A stretch of 64,000 nucleotides of DNA from JAWLGZ01 sp041690635 (lineage in GTDB: Bacteria > Pseudomonadota > Gammaproteobacteria > Thiohalomonadales > Thiohalomonadaceae): the NCBI GenBank assembly GCA_041690635.1, contig JAWLGZ010000001.1:124001-188000 (forward strand), written 5' to 3'. Shown here piece by piece: positions 48,665 to 60,400 of the stretch; within the stretch, counting starts at the first letter, position 1; every line of letters starts with the position of its first letter. A program made the translations under genes and the position numbers. The notes beneath the pieces were generated by a model that saw nothing but the letters and a program-made list of their open reading frames with translations, ran no database searches and had not been told where the DNA came from.

Positions 48665-50176
48665 TTACATGCCGTTGTAGATCTCGATGGCGACGTTCTC
48701 TTCCTGCTCCCGGCGGTCCTTGGCGACGTCGTTGCGTTGCGCCTGCAGGTGGGTCAGGTAGTCGGGTGTGACGTCTCCGGTGACGTAGCGGCCGTCGAAG
48801 ACGGAGCACTCGAACTGCCCGATCTGCTTGCTGCGCTTGTGCAGCACCGCATCCACCAGATCGTCGAGGTCCTGATAGATGAGCCAGTCGGCACCGATCT
48901 CCCTCGCGATCTCCTCTTCGTCCCGGCCATGGCCGATCAACTCGCTGGAGGAGGGCATGTCGATGCCGTAGACGTTGGGGTGGCGGACCGGCGGCGCGGC
49001 GGAGGCGAAGTAGACCCGCTTCGCCCCGGCATCCCGCGCCATCTGGATGATCTCCTTGGAGGTGGTGCCGCGGACAATGGAGTCGTCCACCAGCAGCACG
49101 TTCTTGCCGCGGAACTCCAGGTCGATGGCGTTCAGCTTCTGGCGCACCGATTTCCGCCGCTGCTTCTGGCCGGGCATGATGAAGGTGCGGCCGATATAGC
49201 GGTTCTTGATGAACCCCTCCCGGTAGACCAGTCCCAGTTCGTAGGAGAGCTGGAGCGCCGCCGTGCGGCTGGTGTCCGGAATGGGGATGACCACGTCGAT
49301 GTCGTGGTCCGGTTTCACCCGCTGGATCTTCTTGGCCAGCTTCTCCCCCATGCGCAGGCGCGCCTTGTAGACGGAGATATCGTCGATGATGGAGTCGGGC
49401 CGCGCGAAGTAGACGTATTCGAAGATGCAGGGGTTGTGGACCGGATTTTCCGCGCACTGGCGGGCATGGAAGGCGCCATCCTGTTCGATGTAGATCGCCT
49501 CACCCGGCTCCACATCACGCAGCAGCGTGTAACCCAGCGCATCCACCGCGACACTCTCGGAGGCGACCACGTAATCGGCGGCACCGTTGTCACGCTTGCC
49601 GATCACCAATGGGCGGATGCCGTGCGGGTCGCGGAAGGCGACGATACCGTAACCGGGGATCATCGCCACCACCGCGTAGGCGCCGCGACAGCGGCGGTGC
49701 ACACCGGCCACCGCCTCGAAGACGTCATTTTCGTCGATGCGCAGCTTGCCCTGGCGCTGCAGCTCGTGGGCGAAGACGTTGAGCAGGATCTCCGAATCGG
49801 AGTTGGTGTTGATGTGGCGCAGGTCCTCACGGAACAGGTCGTCCTTGAGCGCCTCGGCATTGGTCAGGTTGCCGTTGTGGGCCAGGGCGATGCCGTACGG
49901 GGAGTTGACGTAAAACGGTTGCGCCTCGGCGCTGGAGGAGCAGCCGGCGGTGGGGTAGCGGACGTGACCGATACCCATGTTGCCGCGCAGGCGCAGCATA
50001 TGGGCGGTGTTGAACACGTCCCGCACCAGGCCGTTGTCCTTGCGCAGGAAGAGCCGATCGCCATCGCAGGTCATGATGCCCGCCGCGTCCTGCCCCCGAT
50101 GCTGGAGCACGGTCAACCCGTCATACAGATTCTGGTTGGCCGCGCCCGATCCGACGATACCGATGATGCCGCACAT
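48665..50176 (-). CDS. purF: Amidophosphoribosyltransferase
   Basis: The 503-residue enzyme makes phosphoribosylamine from PRPP and glutamine, the first purine step. The mature N-terminal Cys follows Met ([11 protein letters not shown]), typical of Ntn glutaminases, and the PRPP loop [20 protein letters not shown] is at about residues 362-381. The unprocessed Cys2 start shows the enterobacterial form without propeptide. It follows cvpA closely. Confidence 0.98.
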   Translation of the reverse strand: MCGIIGIVGSGAANQNLYDGLTVLQHRGQDAAGIMTCDGDRLFLRKDNGLVRDVFNTAHMLRLRGNMGIGHVRYPTAGCSSSAEAQPFYVNSPYGIALAHNGNLTNAEALKDDLFREDLRHINTNSDSEILLNVFAHELQRQGKLRIDENDVFEAVAGVHRRCRGAYAVVAMIPGYGIVAFRDPHGIRPLVIGKRDNGAADYVVASESVAVDALGYTLLRDVEPGEAIYIEQDGAFHARQCAENPVHNPCIFEYVYFARPDSIIDDISVYKARLRMGEKLAKKIQRVKPDHDIDVVIPIPDTSRTAALQLSYELGLVYREGFIKNRYIGRTFIMPGQKQRRKSVRQKLNAIDLEFRGKNVLLVDDSIVRGTTSKEIIQMARDAGAKRVYFASAAPPVRHPNVYGIDMPSSSELIGHGRDEEEIAREIGADWLIYQDLDDLVDAVLHKRSKQIGQFECSVFDGRYVTGDVTPDYLTHLQAQRNDVAKDRREQEENVAIEIYNGM

Positions 50177-50203
50177 GCTCGATTGAGACTCCCGAAGCGG
50201 TGT

Positions 50204-50692
50204 TCAGTACTTGATCGCCGCGGCAATTTCCGTCGGCAGGTAAGGGCGTGCCCAGAGGGCCATGTCCTGGAAGTAGTGCAACAACAGCGACTCCCGCCAC
50301 CAGGGGTCCTGGGGGAGCGCGGTGAGGCCGCCCAGCAACACCATGACGGCGATGATGGCACAACCCCGGGCGAAGCCGAAGAGGACGCCTACCATGCGGT
50401 CGGTGCCGCTCAGTCCGGTCTTTTCGATGAGCTGGACGGCGAGATAGTTCACCAGTGCCGCCAGGATCAGGGTGACGAAGAACAAAATGGCGAAGGCCAC
50501 CACCATCCGCGCCGAGGGGGTCTCGATGTGCGGGACCAGGAACTCCTCGACCTTGTTGGAGAAGGTCAGCGCGATCCAGAAGGCTATGATCCAGCCGGCC
50601 AGGGAGAGCGCTTCACGGGTGAAGCCGCGCAGGATGCTGATGGCCACCGAGATCGCGATGATCACGAGGATGGCGATGTCGACCCAGTTCAT
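50204..50692 (-). CDS. cvpA: CvpA family membrane protein
   Basis: The 162-residue protein has four membrane helices: WVDIAILVIIAISVAISILR, then LSLAGWIIAFWIALTFSN, VVAFAILFFVTLILAALVNY and GCAIIAVMVLLGGLTAL. This is the CvpA (colicin V production) family, always near purF in proteobacteria. The role is not established; effects on envelope stress and purine expression are known in other species. Confidence 0.95.
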   Translation of the reverse strand: MNWVDIAILVIIAISVAISILRGFTREALSLAGWIIAFWIALTFSNKVEEFLVPHIETPSARMVVAFAILFFVTLILAALVNYLAVQLIEKTGLSGTDRMVGVLFGFARGCAIIAVMVLLGGLTALPQDPWWRESLLLHYFQDMALWARPYLPTEIAAAIKY

Positions 50693-50750
50693 CGGCGCGG
50701 TTGTCCCCGGCTGAAAAGTTGGCGATTTTACCAGACGGTGCGGGGGAGGG

Positions 50751-51335
50751 TCACCGGTTGCCCAATACCATCGGCTGGACCCCGAACCCTTTGGCTACCG
50801 GCGCAAGCTGTGCCTCCGCCTCCCGCTTGCTGCCGTAGGGACCGATGCGGACGCGGTAGACCCCCTTCCCCTCCGCTTTCACCGATTCGGTGTAGGCGGG
50901 ATAGCCCGCGGCCTTGAGACGGTCGCGCAAGCCGTCCGCGTTGGCCTGCCGGGAAAAACTGCCCGCCTGCACAAGCCACCCGCCATCGGGTGCCGGTGTG
51001 GCCGGCTGCGACCGCGTCGTGGTGCGGGTCGCCGCAGGCTTCGGCGGCGGTGTCGGTGCCGATACCGGCTTCGGGGCAGGTGGCGCGACCGGCTCCACAT
51101 CAGGAGCGGCCGCTTCCCCGGCGGGTTGGGCGGTACCCGTGCCCGGCACCTCCAGCGGAATCTCCAGCGTCTCGAACCGGTATCCCGGCTTCGGCGGCAC
51201 CATCGGGCCTTTATCCCCCGGCCGGCCGCCGTCACCGTCGAGCAGCATGGGGACGAAGATCACCGCAAGGGAGACCAGCACCACCGCCCCTACAACACGC
51301 TGTTTGAGCCGCTGACTGTTGTTCTCATCCGACAT
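50751..51335 (-). CDS. SPOR domain protein, DedD-like
   Basis: The 194-residue protein has a short cytoplasmic start, one membrane helix (VVGAVVLVSLAVIFVPMLLD), a Pro/Ala/Lys-rich linker and a C-terminal SPOR domain at about residues 118-190 (GWLVQAGSFSRQANADGLRD, VYRVRIGPYGSKREAEAQL). SPOR domains bind denuded peptidoglycan at the division site. The folC-dedD-cvpA-purF order matches E. coli and Pseudomonas. Confidence 0.92.
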   Translation of the reverse strand: MSDENNSQRLKQRVVGAVVLVSLAVIFVPMLLDGDGGRPGDKGPMVPPKPGYRFETLEIPLEVPGTGTAQPAGEAAAPDVEPVAPPAPKPVSAPTPPPKPAATRTTTRSQPATPAPDGGWLVQAGSFSRQANADGLRDRLKAAGYPAYTESVKAEGKGVYRVRIGPYGSKREAEAQLAPVAKGFGVQPMVLGNR

Positions 51336-51407
51336 TCGCTACACCCCGCCCGGAGCATCCATTGTACTGCCGCAAGACCTGGAACGTGAGATGTAAACCG
51401 AAAACCA

Positions 51408-52688
51408 CTATGCCCCGGGTGCCGCCTCACGCCCCAGCGCCGCACCCACCGTATAAAACGAGCCGAACACCACGATGCGATCGCCGGGCTCCGCGGCGCT
51501 CCGGGCGGCGGCAAGCGCATGCGCCACATCATCGAACAAACCGGCCGTCTTCGACGCCAAGCCGGCCTGCTCCAGGACGTCGCCGAGCAGCCCGGCATCG
51601 CCACCGCGCACCACCGCCAGGCCTGCCGGATACCAGCAATCAATCGCCTCCTTCAGGCGCTCGACCACAGCGGCAATCTCCTTGTCCCCGAGCAGCGCCG
51701 CCACCGCATGGGTACGGCCAGTGCAGGGCAGGTGGTACAGATTGGCCGCCAGTTCCGCCGCCGCCTGGGGATTATGGGCGACATCGAGGATAACCGTCAC
51801 ATCGCCGGGGATCACCTGAAAACGCCCGGGCAGACGGACCCCGAGCAGCCCCTCCCGCACCTGGGCCTGGGTCACCGGGAGCCGCCGATCGAGTTGCTGG
51901 ATCACGGCCAGGACCACCGCCGCATTACCCAGCTGTGCCGCGCCCCGCAACGCCGGTTGCGGCAACGCCTCGCGCCTGGCGCCTTGGCCTCGCCAGCACC
52001 ACGAGTCCGGTCCGGTCGGCTCACCGTGGAACTCACGGCCCAGGCACATCAGCTGCGCACCGATGGATTCCGCGTGGTCGGACAGGCTGCCGGGGGGATT
52101 TCGGTCGCCGCAGATGGCCGGTCGGCCGGTACGGAAGATGCCCGCCTTCTCCCGGCCGATCGCCTCCCGGTCGCTGCCGAGCCACTCCGTGTGGTCCCGA
52201 TCCACGGTGGTCACCACCGCCACGTCCGGATCGATCACGTTGACCGCGTCCAGCCGCCCGCCCATCCCCACTTCCAGCACCACCACCTCGGGTGGCGCCC
52301 GGTAGAAGAGGTCCAGGGCGGCCAGCGTCCCGAACTCGAAATAGGTCAGGGAGATGTCGCCGCGGGCCCGGTCCAGGCGGTCGAAGGCGGCACAGAGCGC
52401 CTCCTCCTCCACCTCGACACCGTTGAACCGAATGCGCTCGGTGTAACGGATGAGGTGGGGCGAGGTGTAGGTGGCAACCGAATAGCCGGCAGCCCGGTAG
52501 ATCGACTCGGTCAGGGCGACGCAGGAGCCCTTGCCGTTGGTGCCGCCGATGGTGATGACGGCAAACGGGGGCGGTTCCGGATGGAGCCTCTGTAACACCT
52601 GCCGGACCCGTTCGAGCCCGAGGTCGATCGCCCGGGGATGCAGCGACTCCTGCCAGGTGAGCCAGTCGGAGAGGTTGTCGAAGCGCAT
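51408..52688 (-). CDS. folC: Bifunctional folylpolyglutamate/dihydrofolate synthase
   Basis: The 426-residue Mur-ligase-type enzyme makes dihydrofolate and adds glutamates. The ATP-binding loop VITIGGTNGKGSCVALTES is at about residues 44-62, followed by TSPHLIRYTERIRFNG and EVGMGGRLDAVNVIDPDVAV. The C-terminal domain has VILDVAHNPQAAAELAANL. It is full length, next to accD across a repeat element. Confidence 0.96.
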   Translation of the reverse strand: MRFDNLSDWLTWQESLHPRAIDLGLERVRQVLQRLHPEPPPFAVITIGGTNGKGSCVALTESIYRAAGYSVATYTSPHLIRYTERIRFNGVEVEEEALCAAFDRLDRARGDISLTYFEFGTLAALDLFYRAPPEVVVLEVGMGGRLDAVNVIDPDVAVVTTVDRDHTEWLGSDREAIGREKAGIFRTGRPAICGDRNPPGSLSDHAESIGAQLMCLGREFHGEPTGPDSWCWRGQGARREALPQPALRGAAQLGNAAVVLAVIQQLDRRLPVTQAQVREGLLGVRLPGRFQVIPGDVTVILDVAHNPQAAAELAANLYHLPCTGRTHAVAALLGDKEIAAVVERLKEAIDCWYPAGLAVVRGGDAGLLGDVLEQAGLASKTAGLFDDVAHALAAARSAAEPGDRIVVFGSFYTVGAALGREAAPGA

Positions 52689-52734
52689 CGGCGAAGCCTA
52701 TCAGTCCGCGAACGAACCAAAAACCGCTGTCAAT

Positions 52735-52857
52735 CTCGCAAAGACGCCAAGCACGCCAAGAAAAAACAAATTGTGTACCAATAAACGGCTCCACCTTCCG
52801 GGGAGAACCGCAACAACTGCCTTGTTTCTGTTTTCTCTGCGTCTTTGTCTTGGCGAG
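52735..52857. repeat. Inverted-repeat element, CAAAGACG variant
   Basis: The left arm CTCGCAAAGACGCCAAG at 52735 pairs imperfectly with CTTTGTCTTGGCGAG ending at 52857. It fills the gap between folC and accD and holds no gene. Confidence 0.75.
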
Positions 52858-52912
52858 AGCCCAACCGCCGCTCTTGGATTGAACGTTGGTTTGATTCGCG
52901 GACTTCGGGGAT

Positions 52913-53793
<881 letters not shown>

Positions 53794-53797
<4 letters not shown>

Positions 53798-54609
53798 GAC
53801 TCGGCTCCTCTGTCCATCGCCTGCCGCAACTCGCCCATGAAGGCGCCGATTTCCGCGGGGATCCGATCCGGACTTCCGGCCAGCGCCTCGATGCGGCCAA
53901 CCAGGGCGCTGCCGACGATCACCGCGTCCGCCACCCGGGCCACCGCCGCCGCCGATTCGGCATCCTTGATGCCGAAGCCGACCCCGACCGGCAGCGCAGT
54001 CAGTTCGCGGATCGCCGCCAGCCGGGTCTCCACCTCCCCGGCATCCAGCAGGCTCGCCCCCGTCACCCCTTTGAAGGCGACATAGTAGGCGAAACCGCTC
54101 GCCACCTCGAGGATGCGCCGCGCGCGCGCCTCGCCGGTGGTCGGACTCAGCAGGAAGATGGGATCGATACCGTGTGTCTTGCATTCGGCAAGCAGCGCTG
54201 CGCCCTCTTCGGGTGGCAGGTCCACCGTGAGCACGCCATCAACCCCGGCGGCGGCCGCCGCCTCGGCAAACGAGCCGTAGCCCATCACCTCAATCGGGTT
54301 GAGATAGCCCATCAGCACTACCGGCGTGTCAGCGTCCGTCTCGCGGAAACGGCGCACCATGTCGAAGACATCGCGCAGGCTGACGTGGTGTTTCAGTGCA
54401 CGCTCGGCGGCGCGCTGGATCACCGGGCCGTCGGCCATGGGGTCGGAAAACGGCACCCCGAGCTCGATCACGTCGGCCCCCGCCTGCACCAGGGCATGCA
54501 TCAGCGGCAGGGTGACCTCGGGGTTGGGATCGCCGGCGGTGACGTAGGGCACCAGTGCCTTGCGGCCGGCGGCCTTGAGCGCTGCGAAACGGCTGGCGAG
54601 TCGGCTCAT
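53794..54609 (-). CDS. trpA: Tryptophan synthase alpha subunit
   Basis: The 271-residue TIM-barrel subunit cleaves indole-3-glycerol phosphate and passes indole to TrpB. The catalytic Glu is in [20 protein letters not shown] at about residues 46-65, and DLPPEEG and [11 protein letters not shown] form later loops. It overlaps accD by 4 bases, and trpB starts 136 bases upstream across a repeat. Confidence 0.98.
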
Positions 54610-54646
54610 CGCTCCCGCCCTCCCTCGATGGCGTCAAAAACCTTTG

Positions 54647-54719
54647 TCTCGCAGAGCCGCCAAGTATGCAAAGAGAGCAAATATCCGCCTTTCTTCGCGA
54701 TCTCTGCGTCTCTGCGAGA
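54647..54719. repeat. Inverted-repeat element between trpB and trpA
   Basis: TCTCGCAGAGCCGCCAAG at 54647 faces GCGTCTCTGCGAGA ending at 54719, an imperfect inverted pair. It breaks the otherwise tight trpF-trpB-trpA operon; the gap holds no gene. Confidence 0.8.
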
Positions 54720-54745
54720 GGCGCTTTCCTGACCGGCCATGTACG

Positions 54746-55954
54746 TCATACCTCGATCCCCTCCAGCGCTGCGACCGTGTGGATGTCCTTGTCGCCCCGA
54801 CCGGAGAGGTTGACGATGATCGCCTTCTCCGGCCCCAGTTCGCGGGCCAGCTTCGCCCCGAAGGCGATGGCGTGGCTCGACTCCAGGGCGGGCATGATCC
54901 CCTCGGTGCGCGTCAGTTCGTGGAAGGCGGCTAGCGCCTCGTCGTCAGTGATGGAGACGTAGTGGGCGCGGCCGGAATCCTTCAGCCAGGCATGTTCCGG
55001 CCCGACGCCCGGGTAGTCGAGACCGGCAGAGATGGAGTGGGTCTCGATGATCTGGCCGTCCGCGTCCTCCATCAGGTAGGTACGGTTGCCGTGCAGCACC
55101 CCCGGCCGGCCGGCGCACAGCGGCGCCGCGTGGCGACCGGTCTCGAGCCCGTCACCGGCCGCTTCCACCCCGTACATGGCGACCGAAGCGTCATCCAGGA
55201 ACGGGTAGAACAGCCCCATGGCATTGGAGCCGCCCCCGACGCAGGCAACCAGGGCGTCCGGCAGGCGATCTTCCACCTGCTGGAACTGGGCACGCGCCTC
55301 GCGGCCGATGATCGCCTGGAAGTCGCGCACCATCGCCGGGTAGGGGTGGGGACCGGCCACCGTGCCGATGATGTAGAAGGTGTCATCCACGTTGGTGACC
55401 CAGTCGCGCATCGCCTCATTCAGGGCGTCCTTGAGAGTACGCGAACCGGACTCGACGGAGACCACCTCGGCACCGAGCAGGCGCATACGATAGACATTGA
55501 TCGCCTGGCGACGGATATCCTCTGCGCCCATGTAGACCACGCACTCGAGGCCGAGCCGGGCGGCCACGGTGGCCGATGCCACCCCGTGCTGGCCGGCACC
55601 GGTCTCGGCGATGATGCGGGTCTTGCCCATGCGCTTGGCGAGCAGTGCCTGCCCCACGGTGTTGTTCACCTTGTGGGCGCCGGTGTGGTTCAGGTCTTCA
55701 CGCTTGAGGTAGAGCCGCGCGCCACCCACCTTGCGGGTCCAGCGCTCGGCAAGATAGAGCGGGCTCGGGCGACCGACAAACTGGCGCAGGTCCTCGTCCA
55801 GCTCGGCCAGAAACTCCGGGTCCTTGATGTACCGTTCATAGGCCTCGCGCAACTCCTCGATCGGCCCGAACAGGGTCTCGGGGACGAAGCGGCCGCCGTA
55901 GGGGCCAAAGTGCCCCTGCTCGTCGGGAAGGCGGGTCAGTGTCGAATCTGTCAT
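54746..55954 (-). CDS. trpB: Tryptophan synthase beta subunit
   Basis: The 402-residue PLP enzyme joins indole and serine. The PLP lysine lies in [20 protein letters not shown] at about residues 80-99, and the phosphate-binding loop is [17 protein letters not shown]. Its start overlaps the trpF stop by 4 bases (ATGA). Confidence 0.98.
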   Translation of the reverse strand: MTDSTLTRLPDEQGHFGPYGGRFVPETLFGPIEELREAYERYIKDPEFLAELDEDLRQFVGRPSPLYLAERWTRKVGGARLYLKREDLNHTGAHKVNNTVGQALLAKRMGKTRIIAETGAGQHGVASATVAARLGLECVVYMGAEDIRRQAINVYRMRLLGAEVVSVESGSRTLKDALNEAMRDWVTNVDDTFYIIGTVAGPHPYPAMVRDFQAIIGREARAQFQQVEDRLPDALVACVGGGSNAMGLFYPFLDDASVAMYGVEAAGDGLETGRHAAPLCAGRPGVLHGNRTYLMEDADGQIIETHSISAGLDYPGVGPEHAWLKDSGRAHYVSITDDEALAAFHELTRTEGIMPALESSHAIAFGAKLARELGPEKAIIVNLSGRGDKDIHTVAALEGIEV

Positions 55955-56577
55955 TGCGCTCTCGTTGTCTGTACCGCGGCCATGAACGCGGCCATCTTGT
56001 CCGGGTCCTTGATGCCTTTCTCCCGCTCAACGCCGCTGCTCACATCGACGGCGTAGGGGCGGGTACGGCGGATCGCTTCCGCCACGTTGTGCGGATCGAG
56101 CCCGCCGGCGAGGACGATCGGTTTATCCAGGTTCGCTGGCACCCGCGACCAATCGAACGGCTCGCCGGTGCCGCCATGTGCACTCTGGCTCCAGGTATCG
56201 AGCAGCAGGCCCGCTGCATCGGCGTAGCGCACCGCCTCGGTGGCCAGGTCGATGCCATCACGCATCCGAATCGCCTTGAGGTAGGGCCGGCCGAAACGGC
56301 GGCACAATTCCGGCGGCTCGTCGCCGTGAAACTGGAGCAGATCCAGAGAGACCGTCGCCAGCACCGTCTCGACCCGCTCCGGCGCCGGATCCACGAACAG
56401 CCCGACCGTGGTGACGAAGGGGGGCAGTTCATGGGCGATTCGCGCCGCCTGGTCGGCATCCAGCGCCCGCGGGCTGGCCGGGTGGAAGACGAAGCCAAGG
56501 GCGTCCGCGCCAAGGCGCACCGCCACCACTCCATCCTCGACTCGAGTAATGCCGCAGATCTTGATGCGGGTTCGCAC
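55951..56577 (-). CDS. trpF: Phosphoribosylanthranilate isomerase
   Basis: The 208-residue TIM-barrel enzyme has the active-site Cys in [15 protein letters not shown] at about residues 5-19, plus [20 protein letters not shown] type sequence ([19 protein letters not shown]) and [15 protein letters not shown]. It starts with GTG and is 35 bases after truA. The genes trpC, D, E and G are elsewhere, as is common with this trpF-B-A cluster. Confidence 0.96.
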   Translation of the reverse strand: MRTRIKICGITRVEDGVVAVRLGADALGFVFHPASPRALDADQAARIAHELPPFVTTVGLFVDPAPERVETVLATVSLDLLQFHGDEPPELCRRFGRPYLKAIRMRDGIDLATEAVRYADAAGLLLDTWSQSAHGGTGEPFDWSRVPANLDKPIVLAGGLDPHNVAEAIRRTRPYAVDVSSGVEREKGIKDPDKMAAFMAAVQTTRAQ

Positions 56578-56611
56578 GTACGGTTTTCCGCTGTTGGCGC
56601 GGCCGCCCAGA

Positions 56612-57394
56612 TTACCAGACGACCGGAGTCGGCGAAACCTGGGGGAGCCGGAACTCCTCGGGGTAGCCGACCCGGGTCAGGTAAAGGCCGTGCGGGGGGG
56701 CGGTGACACCGCCCAGGGTGCGATCGCGCAGTTCCAGCACCTCGCGCGCCCAGAGCGGCGGCCGCTCCCCGGCGCCGATGGCCATCAGTACACCGGCGAT
56801 GTTGCGCACCATGTGGTGGAGAAAGCCGTCGGCTTCCGGCTCGATGGTGACAAACTCGCCCTGGCGGGTAACCTCCAGCCGATGCAGCGTACGCACCGGA
56901 CTTTTGGCCTGGCAGGCGAGCGCCCGGTAGGAGGAGAAGTCGTGCCGACCGAGCAGATACTGCGCCGCCTCGCGCATCGGTTCGATATCGAGCGGCCGGT
57001 ACTCCCAGGTCACCCTCCCCGCCAGGTAGGTGGGACGCACCGGCCGGTTGAGGATCACGTACCGATAGGCGCGCTGCTGTGCCGAAAAGCGGGCGTGAAA
57101 GGCGTCGGAGACCGGTCGCGCCCAGAGGATGCAGACCGTCTTGGGCAGGTTGGCATTGGTGCCGAACACCCAGGAACGGGGGGTCCGTTCCGCCTGCGCG
57201 TCGAAGTGGATTACCTGACCGTTGGCATGTACGCCGGTGTCGGTACGGCCGGCACAGATGACCGTGACCGGATGATCGGCCACGCGGCTCACTGCCGTCT
57301 CCACCGCTTCCTGGACGGTCGGCACGCCCGGCTCCTGGCGCTGCCAGCCGCAGAAGGCGCTGCCGTCGTATTCGACTCCCAGTGCGATTCTCAT
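56612..57394 (-). CDS. truA: tRNA pseudouridine(38-40) synthase
   Basis: The 260-residue enzyme modifies the anticodon arm of tRNAs. It begins MRIALGVEYDGSAFCGWQRQ and has the catalytic Asp in VICAGRTDTGVHANGQVIHF at about residues 45-64, with FLHHMVRNIAGVLMAIG near the C-terminus. It follows the fimV terminator. Confidence 0.98.
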   Translation of the reverse strand: MRIALGVEYDGSAFCGWQRQEPGVPTVQEAVETAVSRVADHPVTVICAGRTDTGVHANGQVIHFDAQAERTPRSWVFGTNANLPKTVCILWARPVSDAFHARFSAQQRAYRYVILNRPVRPTYLAGRVTWEYRPLDIEPMREAAQYLLGRHDFSSYRALACQAKSPVRTLHRLEVTRQGEFVTIEPEADGFLHHMVRNIAGVLMAIGAGERPPLWAREVLELRDRTLGGVTAPPHGLYLTRVGYPEEFRLPQVSPTPVVW

Positions 57395-57418
57395 CGGAAA
57401 AGGAAATTAATCACCCGC

Positions 57419-57453
57419 AAAACAGAAGCGCCCTTTCCGGACGGAAAGGGCGC
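57419..57453 (-). terminator. Terminator of fimV
   Basis: On the minus strand GCGCCCTTTCCG and CGGAAAGGGCGC pair around a 2-3 base loop, followed by TTCTGTTTTGC. The hairpin starts about 20 bases after the fimV stop. Read-through into truA is possible because the T-tract is interrupted. Confidence 0.8.
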
Positions 57454-57473
57454 AGTGTGAATGGAAGAAGCGG

Positions 57474-60400
57474 TCAGGCGATCCGGGTGAGCAGCGTCTT
57501 CGCCTCCTGCTGCTGATCCGTGTCACCCTCGTTCACCACCTCGTCGAGGATGCGGCGGGCCCCCTCGGCATCCCCCATATCGATATAGGCGCGGGCCAGA
57601 TCGAGCTTGGTCGCCACCGTATCCATGTCGGCAAAGGGATCATTCGGTTCGTCGGCGGCATCGTCCGGCTCCAGTTCCAGGTCCGAATCCGCGCCACCGT
57701 CGGCCAGATCATCCAACTCGAACTCCTGGAGCAGATCCTCCAGGGACTCGTCGGCGCCGACCACCTCCTCGGTACGGGCAGCCGCCTGTTCGTCCTCGGC
57801 CTGGGTGCCAATCGCCTCCAGCGCCTCGTCGGGGACGCCCAGGTTGGAAAAGTCGAAGTCGAGACCACCACCCTCGGACGGCTGGTCCTCCTCCGCTCCG
57901 AGCGGCCCGGGGCCGGGTTCCCGCGTGTCCTCCCCAGCGGCCGATACCTCTTCCTCGAAACCACCCAGGTCGAACTCCAGGGCATTCGACGGCTCCTCGG
58001 CGCCCGCTTCCGGGTCCGGAACGGTTTCATCCGCAAGGCCACCTACATCGATGGTCGGTTCGCTGGCCGCCGTCTCTGCCGCAACCTCGATATCATCAGC
58101 CGGGGCCGGTGCAGCTTCGGGTCCCGCAACGTCCTCCTCGGTTGCCAACTCCTCGATACCGGAGTCGGCCCCCAACTCGCCAAATGCGGCCTCAAGCTCC
58201 AGCCCACTGCCGACCTCCTCGGTGGGACCAGCTTCAGCCGAGACCGGTTCAGCCGCCTCGGGAGTGCCGAGATCGAACTCCAGGCCGTTGGTGTCCTCGT
58301 CGCCAGCGATGTCGCTACCCGCATCCTCGGCCGTTGCGCCGGTTTCACTACCACTCAGAATATCGGTATCGAACTCCAGGGTGTGCGCATCCTCCTCGCC
58401 CACCTGCAGGTCGGCCTCTGCCGCAGGCTCGGCGGGCTCGGAGAAACTGCCAAGATCGAATTCGAGCGGGTTCTCCTCTTCACCACCGAGATCCTGCGCC
58501 TCGTCGGAGGCAGTCCCTTCCGCTTGCTGACCGGTGGCCACGCCGCCGGATCTGTCATCACCGAGTTCGACATCACCGAGATCCATATCACCGAAGCCCG
58601 ATTCCACAGCTTCGTCGGCGGACGATGCGCGGTCCCGTTCCTCTCCATCCCCAACATCGAGGTCGGAGAAATCGAGGTCGAGGTCGAAATCGGATGACCC
58701 CTCGCTGGAAGACTCCATCTCCTCCGCGAGCGCCTCCATATCGAGGCCGATGTCCAGGACATCCTCCTCGCGGAATGCGGGCTCCCGGCTGGCGGGCCCC
58801 GCCGAGTCGGATGCCGCCTCGGGCGCCACGGCGAACAGGGGGTTGTCCGGCCGCAGCTCGCGGCCCATCGCCACCACCTTGTCCCAGAGGGGGCCGGTCC
58901 CTTCCAGCAGCGAGAACACCTGCCGTGCCCGCTCCTCGAACGCGTCCACATCCTTCTCCGCGCGGTGGACCTCCAGCAGCTTTACCAGGATCTCCGGCCG
59001 GTCCGGCTGCTGCGCCAGGGCTGTGGTGAGCAGCTCAAGCGCCTGCTTGTAACGTCCGTAGGCGATGTAGACCTCGGCCTCCGTGAGGGGGTCCACCTCG
59101 TTGTCGTCGGCGTGGATGTTACTCATCCCGCTGACCGCCAGGTCACTGAACAGCGAACTGTCCCCCTCGCCCTGCCCTTTTGAGGCGGCCAGCATGGACG
59201 AGGTCCCGCCGGTGAGGATGCTCTCCTGGAAACCGCCTGTCCTGCGGCGTCGCGCGAACAGCAGGCCGATGAACAACAGGCTTGCCACCACCACACCGGC
59301 CGCAACCATTACGATGTGATTGGAGCGGACGGTCTTTATGAGATGTTCGATGAACGATGCGGGCGCCTCGTCCACGGACGGAGTGCTTGTCGATGCCGGG
59401 GTCGGCGCGGGTTCGGGCTGGGCCTGCTCCTGGATGGCGGTCAGTTCGTTGCTCTTCAGCGAGAGCAGTCGCTGCATGGAGGCAAGTTGCCCCTCCAACT
59501 CCTGCATCCGCTTGCGCAGCTCCTGATTCTCCTGCTGCAGCGCTTCGGCGCCTTCGAGGGCGAGCATGAGGTCCCGCTTGATCGGTTCGAGTTCCTCCTT
59601 GTCGACCGCCGTCCCGGCCGGCGTCTCCTCGGTGGGCTGCGGCTCCGCCGCCTGCTCGTCGGCCTTGGGGGTGAGCAGTTTCAGCTCCTGCGACTCCTCG
59701 GCCGCGCTGCTCTTTTCGGGCGCCGGCTCAGCGGGGAGCGTCGGTGTTTCGGCAGCCTCCCCGGCCGCATGCTGCTTGAAATCCTGCCAGGCACGATTCT
59801 GCCGTGCCACCTCGGCAATCACCTCGTCCCGGGTCAATGCGGTAATCAGGGAAGGGTCGTCCAGACGCAGCACGTAGCCGGCCTTCAGCCGGTTCATGTT
59901 GCCGTCATGAAACGCCTGAGGGTTGGCTCTGACCAGCGCCACCATGATCTGCTGAACGCTCAGCGAGGGATCGGGGCGCATCTGCCGGGCAATGGTCCAG
60001 AGTGTCTCGTTCTCTTTTACCGGCCCATAACTGAGACCCCGCGCACCGGCCACGGGGGCCGCCGCCACGGTACGTCGACCGGAGTCGATCACCTGCGTCT
60101 CGGCCCGGGCCGGCTGCACTGCGGGCGGTGTCTCGGGACGCGCCAGGTCCGGCGGGTCGAGCAGAATCGTGTATTCACGAACGATGCGGCCGTTTGGCCA
60201 GGAGACCTCGATCAGGAAATCGAGATAGGGCTCGCGAATCGGGCCGTTTGAGGTGATGTCGATGTAGTTACGGCCGCTCTCGCTGCGAACCACATTGAAC
60301 TGGAGCGACGTCAGCACAGAGGGATAATCGACCCCTGCCCTGCTGAACACATCGTAAGAGGCGAGGCCGACCCGGATGGACTCGGTTTCGCCCGGGGCCA

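Noticed and set aside
48737..50917. 726-codon plus-strand frame opposite purF and cvpA
   Set aside because: It is an antisense shadow; purF has intact catalytic motifs on the minus strand.
53798..54184. Upstream part of the accD frame
   Set aside because: It overlaps trpA in another phase and is low-complexity Gly/Arg; accD starts at 53797 with the family N-terminus.
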